Below are positions 39,703 to 48,856 of a DNA stretch of 64,000 bases, piece after piece (the first letter of the stretch is position 1; each line of letters begins with the position of its first letter). Source of the DNA: Paraburkholderia tropica. GTDB taxonomy: Bacteria > Pseudomonadota > Gammaproteobacteria > Burkholderiales > Burkholderiaceae. Made by a program: the position numbers and the translations under genes. The stretch covers positions 1 through 64,000 of the forward strand of contig NZ_FNZM01000032.1 in assembly GCF_900109265.1 (NCBI RefSeq). The letters run 5' to 3'. A model generated the notes under the pieces. It searched no databases, was not told the DNA's origin, and saw only the letters and a list, made by a program, of their open reading frames with translations.

Positions 39703-41364
39703 TCATTTTGCGGGCTTTTCCGTCTTGCCGAAGTCGATTGCGTTCTGCGATCCCACCTTTGCGCGCAACTCGTACTTCTGGATCTTGCCGGTCGCGGTAC
39801 GCGGCAACTCGCCGAATTTCACCACGCGCGGCACCTTGTAGCTGGCGAGAAACAGCCGGCAATGCGCGACGATCTCCTCGGCCGTCGCGCTCGTGCCCGG
39901 ACGCAGCTCGACGAACGCGCACGGCACTTCGCCCCACTTCGGATCGGGCATCGCGACGACAGCGGCCAGCGCGACCGCCGGATGGCGATACAGCGTGTCC
40001 TCCACTTCGATGCTCGAAATGTTTTCGCCGCCCGAGATGATGATGTCCTTGCTGCGGTCGGTGATGCGCACGTAACCGTCGGGCGTCATCACGCCGAGAT
40101 CGCCCGTATGGAACCAGCCGCCGCGAAACGCTTCTTCGGTGGCGCGCTCGTTCTTCAGATAGCCCTTCATGCAGATGTTGCCGCGGAACATGATCTCGCC
40201 GAGCGTTTCGCCGTCGTTGGGCACGGGTTCCATCGTCGTGGGGTTGAGCACGCTCACGCCCGCCTGCAGGTGATAGCGCACGCCCTGACGCGCGGCGAGG
40301 CGCGCCTGCTCGTCGTCGGGCAGCGACTTCCACGCGTCCTGCACGGCGCACACCGACGCGGGCCCATAGACGTCGGTGAGCCCGTAGACGTGCGTGAGTT
40401 CGATGCCGATCTGCTTCATCTTCGCGATGACGGCCGGCGGCGGCGGCGCGCCCGCCACCATCGTGCGCACCGTGTGCGCGATGCCTTCGCGATACTCGGC
40501 GGGCGCATCCGCGAGCGCGCCCTGCACGATGGGCGCGCCGCAATAATGCGTGACGCCTTCGGTGCGGATCAGGTCGAACACGAGTTTCGCGTCGAACTTG
40601 CGCAGACACACGTTCACGCCCGCGCGCGCCGCAATCGTCCACGCGAAACACCAGCCGTTGCAGTGAAAGAGCGGCAGCGTCCACAGATAGACGGCGTGCT
40701 TCGGCAAATCCCATTCGAGGATGTTGCTGAGCGCGTTCAGATACGCGCCGCGATGGTGATAGACCACGCCCTTCGGATCGCCCGTCGTGCCCGAGGTGTA
40801 GTTGAGCGCGATGGCGTCCCATTCGTTGGCGGGCAACTGCCACGCGAACTCGGGATCGCCCTGTTCGAGGAAGGTCTCGTAGTCGATCGCGCGCGGGAAA
40901 TGCTCGGGGTCGGCGGGCGCCACGTCGGCGACCGTGATGATTTTCAGTTCGGGAAATGCGAGCGCCGCGCGTTGCGCGAGCGCGGCGTATTCCGTATCGA
41001 CGATCAGCGCCTTGGCCTCGCCGTGACGCAGCATGAACAGCATGGTCGCGACGTCGAGCCGCGTGTTGAGCGTGTTGAGCACCGCGCCCAGCATCGGCAC
41101 GCCGAAGTGGGCTTCGACCATCGCGGGAATGTTGGGCAGCAGCACGGCAACGGTGTCGCCGCGGCCGATGCCCGCGCGCTGGAGCGCGCTCGCGAGGCGG
41201 CGCGTGCGTGCGTAAGTGTCGCGCCAGTTGCGGCGCACGCTGCCGTGGACCATCGCGAGCCGGTCGCCGTAGACCTCGGCGGCGCGCGCGATGAAATCGA
41301 TCGGCGTGAGCGGGACGTAATTGGCTTCGCGCGGCGCGAGGCCGTCTTCGTACGGATGCAACAT
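39703..41364 (-). CDS. AMP-forming acyl-CoA synthetase
   Basis: A 553-residue ANL-superfamily ligase. The P-loop is 'NYTSGTTGDPKGVVYHHRG', the A5 motif 'GLTDVYGPA', the A7 motif 'GWFHTGDLGVM', and the A10 lysine is in 'PRTATGKIQKYELR'. It activates a carboxylic acid with ATP and CoA. The pattern resembles medium-chain or methylthioacryloyl/propionate-type synthetases (DmdB-like); the substrate is unclear. The start at 'MLHPYEDGL' was chosen because GGAG lies eight bases upstream; an in-frame ATG 18 codons earlier exists. Confidence 0.92.
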   Translation of the reverse strand: MLHPYEDGLAPREANYVPLTPIDFIARAAEVYGDRLAMVHGSVRRNWRDTYARTRRLASALQRAGIGRGDTVAVLLPNIPAMVEAHFGVPMLGAVLNTLNTRLDVATMLFMLRHGEAKALIVDTEYAALAQRAALAFPELKIITVADVAPADPEHFPRAIDYETFLEQGDPEFAWQLPANEWDAIALNYTSGTTGDPKGVVYHHRGAYLNALSNILEWDLPKHAVYLWTLPLFHCNGWCFAWTIAARAGVNVCLRKFDAKLVFDLIRTEGVTHYCGAPIVQGALADAPAEYREGIAHTVRTMVAGAPPPPAVIAKMKQIGIELTHVYGLTDVYGPASVCAVQDAWKSLPDDEQARLAARQGVRYHLQAGVSVLNPTTMEPVPNDGETLGEIMFRGNICMKGYLKNERATEEAFRGGWFHTGDLGVMTPDGYVRITDRSKDIIISGGENISSIEVEDTLYRHPAVALAAVVAMPDPKWGEVPCAFVELRPGTSATAEEIVAHCRLFLASYKVPRVVKFGELPRTATGKIQKYELRAKVGSQNAIDFGKTEKPAK

Positions 41365-41554
41365 GGCGCTGTCTCCTGTCTGCGCGCGGGTCGACGTGCT
41401 GTGCAAAGCGACGTGCATGGCGACGGCCTGTCGGCCCGTGCGGATTGACGGTTTATCGGTATGATTCGCGCTAACGTAGCAGGACCGCGCGCGCGAGTCT
41501 GTCGCTGGCGCGACAGAGCGGCCGCGCGCAATGATCTATTTCAAGGTGAGCGCC

Positions 41555-42307
41555 ATGACGCAGCCCATTATGCCTCCGGACCAAGCCGCTGCCGCCGCCG
41601 CGGGCCGCATCGATGCGCGCGACGCCGCGCGGCTCGCGGCGCTGTTCGAGCGCTTCGCGTGGTTCCGTTCGCTCGACGCCGAACACCGCGCGTGGGTGCT
41701 CGACACCTCGCACGCGCAGAGCTGGGCGGCGGGCGCGACCGTGGCCGCGCGCGAGGCGCCTTCGGCGTACTGGCTGGGCGTGAGCAGCGGGCTCGTGAAG
41801 CTCGCCATCTTCAACGCCTCGGGTCGCGGCTGCACGTTTTCGGGCGTGCCGCACGGCGGCTGGTTCGGCGAGGGCAGCGTGATCAAGCGCGAGCCGCGCA
41901 AATACGACGTCATCGCGCTGCAGCCGTCGCTCGTCATGGCGGTGCCCGCCGACACGTTTCATCGCCTCATGGACAGCAGCCTGCCGTTCAACCGCTTCGT
42001 CATCCATCAGTTGAATAACCGCATGGGCGAATTTATCGGGCTGATCCAGAACAGCCGCTTGCTCGATGTCGATGCGCGGATCGCCCAGGCGCTCGCGCAG
42101 ATGTTCAATCCCGATCTCTATCCGGAGACGGGCCGCGCGCTGGAAATCTCGCAGGAAGAGATCGGCATGCTGGCGGGCGCGTCGCGTCAGCGCGTCAATC
42201 AGGCTTTGCAGACGCTCGAACGCGCGGGGCTCGTCACGCTGGCGTACAACCGCGTCGACGTGGTGAATCTCGACGCCTTGCGCGCGTTCGGGCGCGATCA
42301 GATCTGA
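41555..42307 (+). CDS. Crp/Fnr family transcriptional regulator
   Basis: About 250 residues: an N-terminal cyclic-nucleotide-binding-like beta barrel (residues 25-140) and a C-terminal Crp-type HTH ('ISQEEIGMLAGASRQRVNQAL'). No cysteine cluster for an iron-sulfur centre is visible, so it is not an Fnr-type oxygen sensor. AAGGTGA lies six bases before the chosen ATG; an ATG eight codons upstream (41531) is possible. It is divergent from the acyl-CoA synthetase gene, which may be its target. Confidence 0.9.
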   Translation: MTQPIMPPDQAAAAAAGRIDARDAARLAALFERFAWFRSLDAEHRAWVLDTSHAQSWAAGATVAAREAPSAYWLGVSSGLVKLAIFNASGRGCTFSGVPHGGWFGEGSVIKREPRKYDVIALQPSLVMAVPADTFHRLMDSSLPFNRFVIHQLNNRMGEFIGLIQNSRLLDVDARIAQALAQMFNPDLYPETGRALEISQEEIGMLAGASRQRVNQALQTLERAGLVTLAYNRVDVVNLDALRAFGRDQI

Positions 42308-42454
42308 CGACGCAGCGTGCGCGCCGTTCGCGCCCCTACGCCGGAAATTCTCTCCAGTCTTTCGCGGACTGGAACAGTCCTCCCCTGTGCGGTGCGTTTT
42401 TACGCGGGCGCTTGCTGCGTAGACTGGGCGCATCGATTGACACAGGAGAGCAAG

Positions 42455-42835
42455 GTGAAGAACGCAATGCTACGCACGGCGCTGGTTTCGATGATGGCGA
42501 TTGCGCCGGCGATCGCGTTCGCGCAGTCCATCCAGAACGGTCCGGTGACGCGCGCGCAAGTGCTGCAGGAACTGAAGGACCTGGAATCGGTGGGCTATAA
42601 CCCGTCGCAGGCCAGCAACGCGAATTACCCGAACGATATCGAAGCCGCGATGGTCCGCCTCGAAGCGAAGCGTGCCGAAGAGGCGCGTGTTGCGCAGGCG
42701 CAGCCGCGGGTGCAGAGCGTGGCCGAAGTGGATTCAGCGGATCGAGCCGCTCAAGCGGGCTATGGCGCGGAACCGGCGCAGGCCGGACAGACGGGCACGC
42801 GCGTGGCGGCGCCCGCCGCTTCCGCGCAACACTAA
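42455..42835 (+). CDS. DUF4148 domain exported protein
   Basis: A 126-residue protein with a signal peptide ('MLRTALVSMMAIAPAIAFAQ') and the short DUF4148 motif ('TRAQVLQELKDLESVGYNPS') typical of multi-copy small secreted proteins in Burkholderiales. AGGAG lies six bases before GTG at 42455; an ATG four codons later is the alternative. The C-terminal half is Ala/Gln-rich. Its stop overlaps by three bases the stop of the convergent transpeptidase gene. Function unknown. Confidence 0.85.
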   Translation: MKNAMLRTALVSMMAIAPAIAFAQSIQNGPVTRAQVLQELKDLESVGYNPSQASNANYPNDIEAAMVRLEAKRAEEARVAQAQPRVQSVAEVDSADRAAQAGYGAEPAQAGQTGTRVAAPAASAQH

Positions 42836-44580
42836 CGTGACTGCGGCGACTGTGTCGCCGGCGCTGCCTGCAAATCCGGCGGCACGCCCATCAGTTGCAG
42901 CGTGCCCTGCGTGACGCCCGCGAACACCGGGCCCGCGACGGTGCCGCCATAGTACGAGCGGCCCGCCGGATCGTCGATCATCACGGCGACGATCACGCGC
43001 GGCGCGCTCATCGGCGCCATGCCGACGAACAGCGCGCGATAGCGGTTCTTCGCGTAGCCGGCGCCGATCTGCTTGCGCGCGGTGCCGGTCTTGCCGCCGA
43101 CGCGATAGCCCTCGACGTTGGCGGCGCGGCCCGTGCCGCCTTCCGTCGTCGCCATTTCCAGCATCTTGCGCAGCGCCGCCGCCGTGGCCGGCGTGGTGAC
43201 CGCGCGCGGCGCGTTGGTGGCGGTCACGGGCGCGCCGCGCAGCAGCTTCGCGGGATACATCGTGCCGTCGCCCGCATAGGCCGTGTAGACCTGCGCGATC
43301 TGCAGCAGCGATGCCGAGAGGCCATAGCCATAGGCCATCGTCGCCTGCTCGATCGGACGCCAGCGCGCCCACGGCCGCACACGTCCGGCCGCCGCGCCCG
43401 GAAACGTCACTTCGGGCCGCACGCCAAGCTCGTATTCCTGATACTTGTTCCAGATGGTCTGCGCGGGCAGGTTCAGCGCGATCTTCGCGAGCGCGATGTT
43501 GCTCGACTTCTGGATCGCCTCGGCCACCGTCATGCGGCCGTGATTCGAGGTGTCGTGAATCACGGCGGGCCCGATGCGATACGTGCCCGGCGAGGTGTCG
43601 ACGATGGTGTTGGCGTTGACCTTGCGCAGATCCATCGAGAGCGCGGCGACCACGGGCTTGATCGTCGAACCCGGCTCGAAGGTGTCGATCACGGCGCGGT
43701 TGCGCAACTGCTTGCCGGTGAGGCGCGCGCGGTTGTTCGGATCGAACGACGGCCAGTTCGCGAGCGCGAGAATCTCGCCGTTCTGCGCGTCGAGCACCAC
43801 GACGCTGCCCGCTTCCGCGTGATTTTTCGCCACGGCCGCCTTGAGCTGCGTGTAGGCGAGCTGCTGCACGCGGCGGTCTACCGTGAGCTGCACCGTCTCG
43901 CCGTTCTTCGGCTGCACGCGTTCGCTCGGCTCGGAAATCACGCGCCCGAGCCGGTCGCGGATCACTTCGCGCTGGCCCGGCGTGCCGCGCAGACGCGCTT
44001 CGGCGGCGAGTTCCACCCCTTCCTGGCCCGCGTCTTCCACGTCGGTGAAGCCGACCACGTGCGCGGCCGATTCGCCCTCGGGGTAATAGCGCTTCGAGTC
44101 GGCGATGAGCGTGATGCCGCCGGTGGCCATTTCGTCGATATGCGCGGCGGTGTCGGCGTCGACCTGGCGCTTGAGCAGTACGAACGAGCGGTCGCCGGCG
44201 AGCCGGCGGCGCAGTTCCGCGAGCGGCATGTCGAGCAGTTTCGCGAGCGGCGACCAGGCGGCTGCGTCGAGGATTTTCGGATTCGCCCAGATCTCGAAGG
44301 TTTCGAGGCTGACGGCGAGAATCGCGCCGTTGCGGTCGACGATGCGCCCGCGCATGGCGTCGAGTTCGAGCGTGCGCTGATAGCGCTTTTGCCCCTGCTT
44401 GACGTAGAAATCGTGATTGACGACCTGTACCCAGAGCGCGCGGCCCGCGAGCGCCGCGAACGCGGAAAACGTGATGAACACGATGAGCTTCGAACGCCAG
44501 GCGGGCAGCTTAGACGCCAGCATCGGATGGCGGGTCGCGGTGGCGTGCGGGTCGCGCGGCGGTCTTCTCGAGCGGATCAT
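42832..44580 (-). CDS. FtsI/PBP2-like peptidoglycan D,D-transpeptidase paralogue
   Basis: A 582-residue class B penicillin-binding protein. One N-terminal membrane helix ('LIVFITFSAFAALAGRALWV') is followed by a dimerisation domain with 'RGRIVDRNGAILA' and a transpeptidase domain. Active-site motifs are 'EPGSTIKP' (SxxK), 'SSN' (SxN) and 'GGKTGTARK' (KTG). It crosslinks septal peptidoglycan. The gene lies alone, away from a dcw (division and cell wall) cluster, so it is probably a second copy of ftsI. The first 20 residues are basic and cytoplasmic; a later Met (residue 20) is possible. Confidence 0.92.
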   Translation of the reverse strand: MIRSRRPPRDPHATATRHPMLASKLPAWRSKLIVFITFSAFAALAGRALWVQVVNHDFYVKQGQKRYQRTLELDAMRGRIVDRNGAILAVSLETFEIWANPKILDAAAWSPLAKLLDMPLAELRRRLAGDRSFVLLKRQVDADTAAHIDEMATGGITLIADSKRYYPEGESAAHVVGFTDVEDAGQEGVELAAEARLRGTPGQREVIRDRLGRVISEPSERVQPKNGETVQLTVDRRVQQLAYTQLKAAVAKNHAEAGSVVVLDAQNGEILALANWPSFDPNNRARLTGKQLRNRAVIDTFEPGSTIKPVVAALSMDLRKVNANTIVDTSPGTYRIGPAVIHDTSNHGRMTVAEAIQKSSNIALAKIALNLPAQTIWNKYQEYELGVRPEVTFPGAAAGRVRPWARWRPIEQATMAYGYGLSASLLQIAQVYTAYAGDGTMYPAKLLRGAPVTATNAPRAVTTPATAAALRKMLEMATTEGGTGRAANVEGYRVGGKTGTARKQIGAGYAKNRYRALFVGMAPMSAPRVIVAVMIDDPAGRSYYGGTVAGPVFAGVTQGTLQLMGVPPDLQAAPATQSPQSR

Positions 44581-44620
44581 CGGAGGGCGAGGTGCGTCTG
44601 TCGGGTGTCAGTCGAATGGC

Positions 44621-44648
44621 ATTGTAAACTGTGTGTAATTTAATTGAA
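44621..44648 (-). promoter_or_regulatory. Putative promoter of the FtsI-like gene
   Basis: TTCAAT (44643-44648) and TACAAT (44621-44626) on the minus strand are 16 bases apart in a locally AT-rich stretch, about 40 bases before the ATG at 44580. The -10 box is good and the -35 box weak. Confidence 0.45.
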
Positions 44649-44808
44649 ATTTGCGTGCCAGTGCGCGGACGCGCGGGGTGTGATGCGGCGCAGGGAAAGT
44701 GCGCGCGAAGGCGGGGGCGGAGGCGGGGACCGGAGGCGGGGGGCGCCGATGTCCGCGTGGCGCGAGGCGCGCCCGGGCATCGGCGATCACACGGTCAGAC
44801 GGAGACGC

Positions 44809-46356
44809 TCAAGCCGCCACCGGCAACCTGAAACTCGCAATCGCCTCGCGCAGCCCCGTCACCTGATCCTTGAGCGAATGCGCGGCGGCGGCGGCTTCTT
44901 CGACCAGCGCGGCGTTCTGCTGCGTTACCTGATCCATTTCGCCCACCGCTCGGTTGACCTGTTCGATGCCGGCGCTCTGCTCGCGCGACGCGTGGCTGAT
45001 CTCTTCGAGAATCTCGTGCACGCGCCGCACCGACTGCACGATCTCGCCCATCGTCGTGCCCGCGCTGGTCACGAGTTGCTGGCCTTCGGCGACCGTGCCC
45101 GTCGATTGCTCGATCAGCGTCTTGATCTCCTTCGCGGCCGCGGCCGAGCGCTGCGCAAGGCTGCGCACTTCCGACGCGACCACCGCGAACCCGCGGCCCT
45201 GTTCGCCCGCGCGCGCCGCTTCGACGGCGGCGTTCAGCGCGAGAATATTGGTCTGGAACGCGATGCCGTCGATCACGCCGATGATGTCGCCGATCTGCTG
45301 CGAGCTGGTCGTGATCGCGCCCATCGTGCGCACCACGTCGTCGACGACGCTGCTGCCGCGCGTCGCCACTTCGGCGGCTTCGCTCGCGAGCGTGGCGGCG
45401 TGCTGCGCGCTGTCCGCGTTCTGACGCACGTTGGACGTCATCTCGTCCATGCTCGACGCGGTCTGCACGAGCGCGGCGGCCTGTTGCTCGGTGCGCTGCG
45501 AGAGATCGGTGTTGCCCGCGGCGATCTCGTTCGCGCCCACGTTGATGTTCTCCGCGCCGCTGCGCACGCGCGCCACGGTCTGCACGAGCGCGCCCTGCAT
45601 GGTCGCGAGCGCGCGCATCAGGCTCTGCGCGTGGGTGCCGTGCGTTTCGACGCGCGAAGTCAGGTCGCCCTGCGCGATGCGGTTGGCCGTCTCCACGGCC
45701 GTTTCGAGTTCGCCGCCGATGCTGCCGCGCACGCTGCGCACGACGAACACCATCACCACGGTCGCGATGCCGCCGAGCAGGAAGGTCACGAGCAGCCAGC
45801 GCACGAGGCTGCCGTAGAACGCGGCGCTCACGTCGTCCATATACATGCCGGTCACGATCACCCAGTCCCACGGCGCGAAGCGGTTGCCGTAGCTGAGTTT
45901 CGGCACGGGCTCGCTATGGCCGGGCTTGGCCCAGAGGTAATCGACGAAACCGCCGCCGGGCTGATTCGCCGCTTCGGACAGCGCGGTGAACACGTGCTTG
46001 CCCGCGGGATCGGCGAAACCGGAAAGCAGCTTGCCGTTGAGTTCGGGCTTGATCGGATGCATCAGCATCACGGCCTGCGAGTTGTTGATGCTCAGATAGC
46101 CGTCGCTGCCGTAGCGGATCGAGCCGATCACGGCGAGCGCCTGTTTTTGCGCCTCGGCTTCGGGCATCGCGTTGCGTTGCGAGAGGCCGTAGTAGTAGTT
46201 CGCGATGCTGCTCGCTTCGTCGACGAGCGTCGTCAGTTGCGCGCGCCGTTCGCGGATCATGGAGTCGCGGCTTTGCCATGCGCCGAAGGCCACGATCAGC
46301 AGCAGGCCGATCCAGAGGATCGTGATCATCGAGCGGAGTTTGGTGTTGAGCGTCAT
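44809..46356 (-). CDS. Methyl-accepting chemotaxis protein with CACHE sensor
   Basis: A 515-residue chemoreceptor. Helix 1 ('MITILWIGLLLIVAFGAW') and helix 2 ('WLLVTFLLGGIATVVMVF') bracket a periplasmic single-CACHE domain (about residues 35-180). A HAMP domain ('VETANRIAQGDLTSRV') and the MCP signalling hairpin follow ('AFQTNILALNAAVEAARAGE'). It signals to CheA; the ligand is unknown. No CheB/CheR docking pentapeptide is visible at the C-terminus. The start 'MTLNTKLRS' was chosen as the usual MCP N-terminus; a GTG ten codons earlier is in frame. Confidence 0.93.
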   Translation of the reverse strand: MTLNTKLRSMITILWIGLLLIVAFGAWQSRDSMIRERRAQLTTLVDEASSIANYYYGLSQRNAMPEAEAQKQALAVIGSIRYGSDGYLSINNSQAVMLMHPIKPELNGKLLSGFADPAGKHVFTALSEAANQPGGGFVDYLWAKPGHSEPVPKLSYGNRFAPWDWVIVTGMYMDDVSAAFYGSLVRWLLVTFLLGGIATVVMVFVVRSVRGSIGGELETAVETANRIAQGDLTSRVETHGTHAQSLMRALATMQGALVQTVARVRSGAENINVGANEIAAGNTDLSQRTEQQAAALVQTASSMDEMTSNVRQNADSAQHAATLASEAAEVATRGSSVVDDVVRTMGAITTSSQQIGDIIGVIDGIAFQTNILALNAAVEAARAGEQGRGFAVVASEVRSLAQRSAAAAKEIKTLIEQSTGTVAEGQQLVTSAGTTMGEIVQSVRRVHEILEEISHASREQSAGIEQVNRAVGEMDQVTQQNAALVEEAAAAAHSLKDQVTGLREAIASFRLPVAA

Positions 46357-47161
46357 CGTCTGTCGGATGGTTCGGGGGCTTGGCACGGTGCAATGAATCG
46401 AGTGTTGCTTAGGGCGTCGCGCGCGTCGTTGCGAGCGCTCTGCCTGTGCGTGTTAACGGCGTTTTCGAACGCGCGGGCGAGTCAGGGCGAACCCTCAGTC
46501 GAGCCGTTTCCTCATACAAAACAAGACGTTGATGCGCACAGTGATGGGCACCGCGACGTGCATATGCACACGCGATGTAGACGCCTGGCGAGCGCTATCC
46601 CCATGAGTGCAAAAAACGCCGTAATTCGCGCTTAAAAGCCACAAATTTCACAGCAACTCCATGATTTGCCACTTCTGGCGGGATTCGGGGGCAAGCAATA
46701 ATCATTTCCGTTATAGTCGCGGCTTCGGCTCAAGGCTGCCCTTGTCATGCGGGTGTCGCGCCGTTGTCGTAGGGGCTGCGAACGAGTGCGTTCCGGTGTG
46801 TGTCCCGAGTCTGTTACCGCGACGGTTGCGGTTCATATTCGCGGGTTCAGGATCGATTCTTATTCGCGCTTCGCTTCCGGAATAGCGGGCGATTCGCAAG
46901 CGGCACGTCGGTGTTTAGCAAGCGAAAAGCAAGTCGCCCGCAAGCGAAGCAGTACGGCAATCCGCAACGCACCGAGCACCGCGCGAAGCAACGCAAAGCG
47001 CACGCAGGCAAGCACGCGACAAGCATGCAAAGCAGCACGCAAGCAGCACGCAAGCAGCACGCGACAAGCGGCGCCCAGGCCAGAAAAGTCATTTCCCAAC
47101 GATGCGACGCGCGCGGCGCGGGCCAACCCGGCGCCCACGCGACGTCCACTGGAGTTACACG
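46357..47161. other. Intergenic region upstream of the phosphonate operon
   Basis: About 800 bases between the divergent chemoreceptor and phosphonate operons. A TATAGT (46712-46717) is a possible -10 box without a good -35 partner. From about 46900 to 47075 the plus strand is unusually purine/AGC-rich, with short direct repeats including three 11-bp units at 47031-47063. Frames here are repeat-driven and unsupported as genes. Confidence 0.6.
47031..47063. repeat. Three 11-bp direct repeats before the PEP mutase gene
   Basis: AGCAGCACGCA occurs at 47031, 47042 and 47053 (last base differs in the third copy). A 13-base sequence GCACGCGACAAGC also occurs twice, at 47012 and 47057, flanking the array. 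The array lies 100-130 bases before the operon start codon. Confidence 0.8.
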
Positions 47162-48856
47162 ATGAACGCACGCGAACCCGCACTGGTTCCGGCATCGCGC
47201 AGCGCACGGCTGCGTCAGATGCTGGTCAGCAACGAACTCGAATTCCTGATGGAAGCGCACAACGGCCTGTCCGCACGCATCGCGCGCGAAGCAGGTTTCA
47301 AGGCGATCTGGGGCTCGGGCCTCTCGATCTCCGCGCAGTTCGGCGTGCGCGACAACAACGAGGCGAGTTGGACCCAGGTGGTCGACAACCTCGAGTTCAT
47401 GGCCGACGCGAGCGACCTGCCGATCCTGCTGGACGGCGACACCGGCTACGGCAACTTCAACAACGTGCGCCGCCTCGTGCGCAAGCTCGAACAGCGCGGC
47501 ATCGCCGGCGTCTGTATCGAAGACAAGGTGTTCCCGAAGACCAACAGCTTCATCGGCGGCGAAGCGCAACCGCTCGCCGACATCGACGAATTCTGCGGCA
47601 AGATCAAGGCCGGCAAGGACTCGCAGACCGACGAGAACTTCTCGATCGTGGCGCGCGTCGAGGCGCTGATCGCAGGCTGGGGCATGGACGAAGCGCTCAA
47701 GCGCGCCGAAGCGTATCGCCTCGCGGGCGCGGACGCGATCCTCATCCACAGCAAGCTCTCGAAACCTGACGAGATCCTCACGTTCGCGCGCGAATGGGCC
47801 GGCCGCGGTCCGCTCGTGATCGTGCCGACCAAGTACTACAGCACGCCGACCGACGTGTTCCGCAAGGCGGGCATCAGCACGGTGATCTGGGCGAACCATC
47901 AGATCCGCGCGGCGGTTTCGGCGATGCAGGCCGTCACCCGCACGATCTACGAAACGCAGACGCTCGTCGACGTGGAAGACCGCATCGCGACCGTCAACGA
48001 GATCTTCCGTCTGCAGGACGCCGACGAATACTCGGAAGCCGAGAACCGCTATCTCTCGACCACGCGTTCGGCCGGTTCGGCGATCGTGCTGGCGGCGAGC
48101 CGCGGATCGGGTCTCGACGCCGTGACCGAAGACAAGCCGAAGGTCATGCTGCCGGTCGCGGGCAAGCCGCTGCTGCGCTGGCTCGTCGACGCGTTCAAGA
48201 AGGAAGCGGTCAACGACATCACGGTCGTGGGCGGCTACAAGGCCGAGGCGATCGACACGGCGGGCATCAAGCTCGCGCGCAACGAGCGCTACGCGCAGAC
48301 CAACGAGCTGGCGTCGCTCGCGTGCGCCGTCGACGCGCTCAAGAACGACACTGTGATCTCGTACGGCGATCTGCTGTTCCGCAGCTACATCCTGCGCGAC
48401 CTCGTCGAAAGCGAAGCCGAATTCAGCGTGGTGATCGACTCGTCGCCGGAAACGGAAAACGCGAGCGTGCGCGATTTCGCGTGGTGCTCGTCGGGCGACG
48501 ACCGTGGCCTGTTCGGCAACAAGACGTATCTGCAACGTGTGTCGTCGGATCAGGCATCTCAGGGCGTGGCGCCCGCGGGCCGCTGGATCGGTCTGATGAA
48601 CGTGCGCGGCGCGGGCCGTGAGAAGCTCAAGAACAAGCTCGCGCAACTGCAGACGCAAGCCGACTTCGACACGCTCGACATGCCGGCGCTGCTCAACGCG
48701 CTGATCGCCGACGGCGAGAAGATCGAAGTGCAATACGTGCGCGGCCACTGGCGCGGCGTGAACGACCTCGAAGATTTCCGCCGCGCGGGCGACTTCGCGC
48801 ACGCGCAGACGCCGATCGGCAGCGACGCGGGCTCGTCGCCGGAGGCGAAGGCATGA
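47162..48856 (+). CDS. aepX: PEP mutase fused to a nucleotidyltransferase domain
   Basis: A 564-residue fusion. Residues about 15-290 are phosphoenolpyruvate mutase, which makes phosphonopyruvate, with the EDKX5NS motif intact ('EDKVFPKTNS', 120-129) and Mg ligands in 'LLDGDTGYGN' (89-98). Residues about 305-530 are a sugar-nucleotide-type cytidylyltransferase ('KPKVMLPVAGKPLLRW' and 'VVGGYKAEAI'), probably activating 2-aminoethylphosphonate as CMP-phosphonate. The nucleotide loop reads 'LAASRGSGL' (309-317) instead of LAAGxGxRL. It is the first gene of a three-gene operon. The EDK motif separates it from PEP carboxylase-like and isocitrate lyase relatives. Confidence 0.92.
   Translation: MNAREPALVPASRSARLRQMLVSNELEFLMEAHNGLSARIAREAGFKAIWGSGLSISAQFGVRDNNEASWTQVVDNLEFMADASDLPILLDGDTGYGNFNNVRRLVRKLEQRGIAGVCIEDKVFPKTNSFIGGEAQPLADIDEFCGKIKAGKDSQTDENFSIVARVEALIAGWGMDEALKRAEAYRLAGADAILIHSKLSKPDEILTFAREWAGRGPLVIVPTKYYSTPTDVFRKAGISTVIWANHQIRAAVSAMQAVTRTIYETQTLVDVEDRIATVNEIFRLQDADEYSEAENRYLSTTRSAGSAIVLAASRGSGLDAVTEDKPKVMLPVAGKPLLRWLVDAFKKEAVNDITVVGGYKAEAIDTAGIKLARNERYAQTNELASLACAVDALKNDTVISYGDLLFRSYILRDLVESEAEFSVVIDSSPETENASVRDFAWCSSGDDRGLFGNKTYLQRVSSDQASQGVAPAGRWIGLMNVRGAGREKLKNKLAQLQTQADFDTLDMPALLNALIADGEKIEVQYVRGHWRGVNDLEDFRRAGDFAHAQTPIGSDAGSSPEAKA

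Noticed and set aside
47031..47063. CRISPR-like array
   Set aside because: Units are adjacent 11-mers with no spacers, and no cas genes are near.
46747..47769. 340-residue plus-strand frame overlapping aepX
   Set aside because: Its first part is repeat-driven and the rest lies out of frame on aepX, whose motifs are intact.
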